This document shows, piece after piece, positions 63,681 to 64,000 of a DNA stretch of 64,000 nt. The notes beneath the pieces are model-generated. The model saw nothing but the letters and a program-made list of their open reading frames with translations. It had not been told where the DNA came from and did no database searches. This DNA is from Bacteroidota bacterium. Its GTDB lineage: Bacteria; Bacteroidota; Bacteroidia; Bacteroidales; ML635J-15. The stretch lies in the NCBI GenBank assembly GCA_029558535.1, contig JAKQEK010000131.1, forward strand, positions 19,808 through 83,807, written 5' to 3'. Position numbers and translations under genes: made by a program. Position 1 is the stretch's first letter. Every line of letters begins with the position of its first letter.

Positions 63681-64000
63681 ATTTTGATGTGCAAAGATAA
63701 GTAAAACGGAATAGATTTCATTATTTAAAGTTTTCAGATTTAATTCAAATACAACTGATACCCAACAAACCATTTAAAATAACAAATTACAAAAATCAAT
63801 TTATAAATTCTAGTTTGACATATCATTATTATTCATGAGATTACAAATAATAGCCGTTTATTAACCGTTAAGTAACGGATAATCGAAAAATGACAATATT
63901 CAAAAATCTAATCACATATATCGACACGATATAACGTTGATAATCTGACAGTTACAAGTCAGAGTCGTTTATTAACCGTTAAGTAACGAATAATCGAAAA
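63681..64000. repeat. Non-coding end region with two copies of a 35-nt dyad repeat
   Basis: Upstream of the dehydrogenase gene, no ORF. Repeat copies at 63855-63889 and 63966-64000 share 34 of 35 bases, 111 bp apart, starting CGTTTATTAACCGTTAAG and ending ATAATCGAAAA. Each holds the dyad CCGTTA-AG-TAACGG (perfect in copy 1, one arm base changed in copy 2). The second copy touches the window edge, so further copies may follow. No spacer-size regularity can be judged from two copies. Confidence 0.7.

Noticed and set aside
63855..64000. CRISPR array start
   Set aside because: Two copies of a 35-mer with a 76-base spacer, no Cas gene near, and the repeat has an internal dyad not seen at CRISPR ends; a longer read is needed.
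63681..64000. Replication origin
   Set aside because: No DnaA box cluster of TTATCCACA type and no dnaA neighbour; dyad repeats alone are insufficient.

Overview
The window looks like a chromosomal segment of a Bacteroidota bacterium, probably Bacteroidales/Marinilabiliales-like. The evidence is low G+C (about one third by eye), TTG-N20-TAnnTTTG promoters, N-terminal Cys lipoproteins, 'YPNP' type C-terminal modules typical of type IX secretion (T9SS), DUF3078 and PspC proteins, an OlsF-like aminolipid synthase, and GlcNAc-kinase/HolA/UvrA neighbours common in that phylum. No phage structural gene, integrase, transposase or CRISPR array is visible.

Layout. 1-5.3 kb: 5' part of a very large secreted repeat protein, preceded by a response regulator and membrane histidine kinase; a NarL-type 7-2-7 palindrome sits at the repeat protein's promoter. 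5.3-6.0 kb: intergenic region with degenerate hairpin repeats. 6.0-12.7 kb: DUF368 lipid-carrier transporter, AroE, a lipoprotein, a YkgJ-type cysteine-cluster protein, a PLP aminotransferase, the fused acyltransferase and an MFS transporter. 12.8-25.6 kb: secreted C1B peptidase, then a compact, same-strand exopolysaccharide operon (AsnB, GT4, Wza-like, Wzc-like BY-kinase, WecA-like) running into a lytic transglycosylase and UvrA. 25.6-29.4 kb: PadR/PspC pair, DUF3078 protein, MscS channel. 29.4-29.8 kb: tRNA-Leu(UAA) and tRNA-Gly(GCC), with a partial duplication of the tRNA-Leu 5' end. 30.0-31.6 kb: secreted beta-propeller/transglutaminase protein.

32.0-40.0 kb is the most interesting part: a four-gene, tightly packed cassette of small XRE regulator, PLD-like + SNF2 helicase fusion (1166 aa), Eco57I/TaqI-like adenine-N6 methyltransferase (1113 aa) and a 276-aa protein that I read as a divergent RES-domain (NAD-targeting) effector. 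It ends in a strong terminator. It looks like a restriction/defence system with a possible built-in abortive-infection arm.

40-64 kb: flotillin/NfeD pair, fructose-bisphosphate aldolase, GlcNAc kinase, an overlapping minus-strand operon (class IV aminotransferase, GmhB-like phosphatase, rhomboid, HolA), a pair of secreted proteins of unknown role, thioredoxin lipoprotein + small membrane protein, nucleotidase, outer-membrane protein, nucleoside symporter, small membrane peptide, calcium-loop lipoprotein, two T9SS-exported cysteine peptidases flanking a radical-SAM gene, an epimerase-like protein and a giant FAD/Fe-S D-lactate/glycolate-type dehydrogenase. The right edge holds two copies of a 35-nt dyad-containing repeat that may continue outside the window.

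Several starts were moved inward from the longest possible reading frame because signal peptides, lipoboxes or promoter elements decide them. These are noted per gene.
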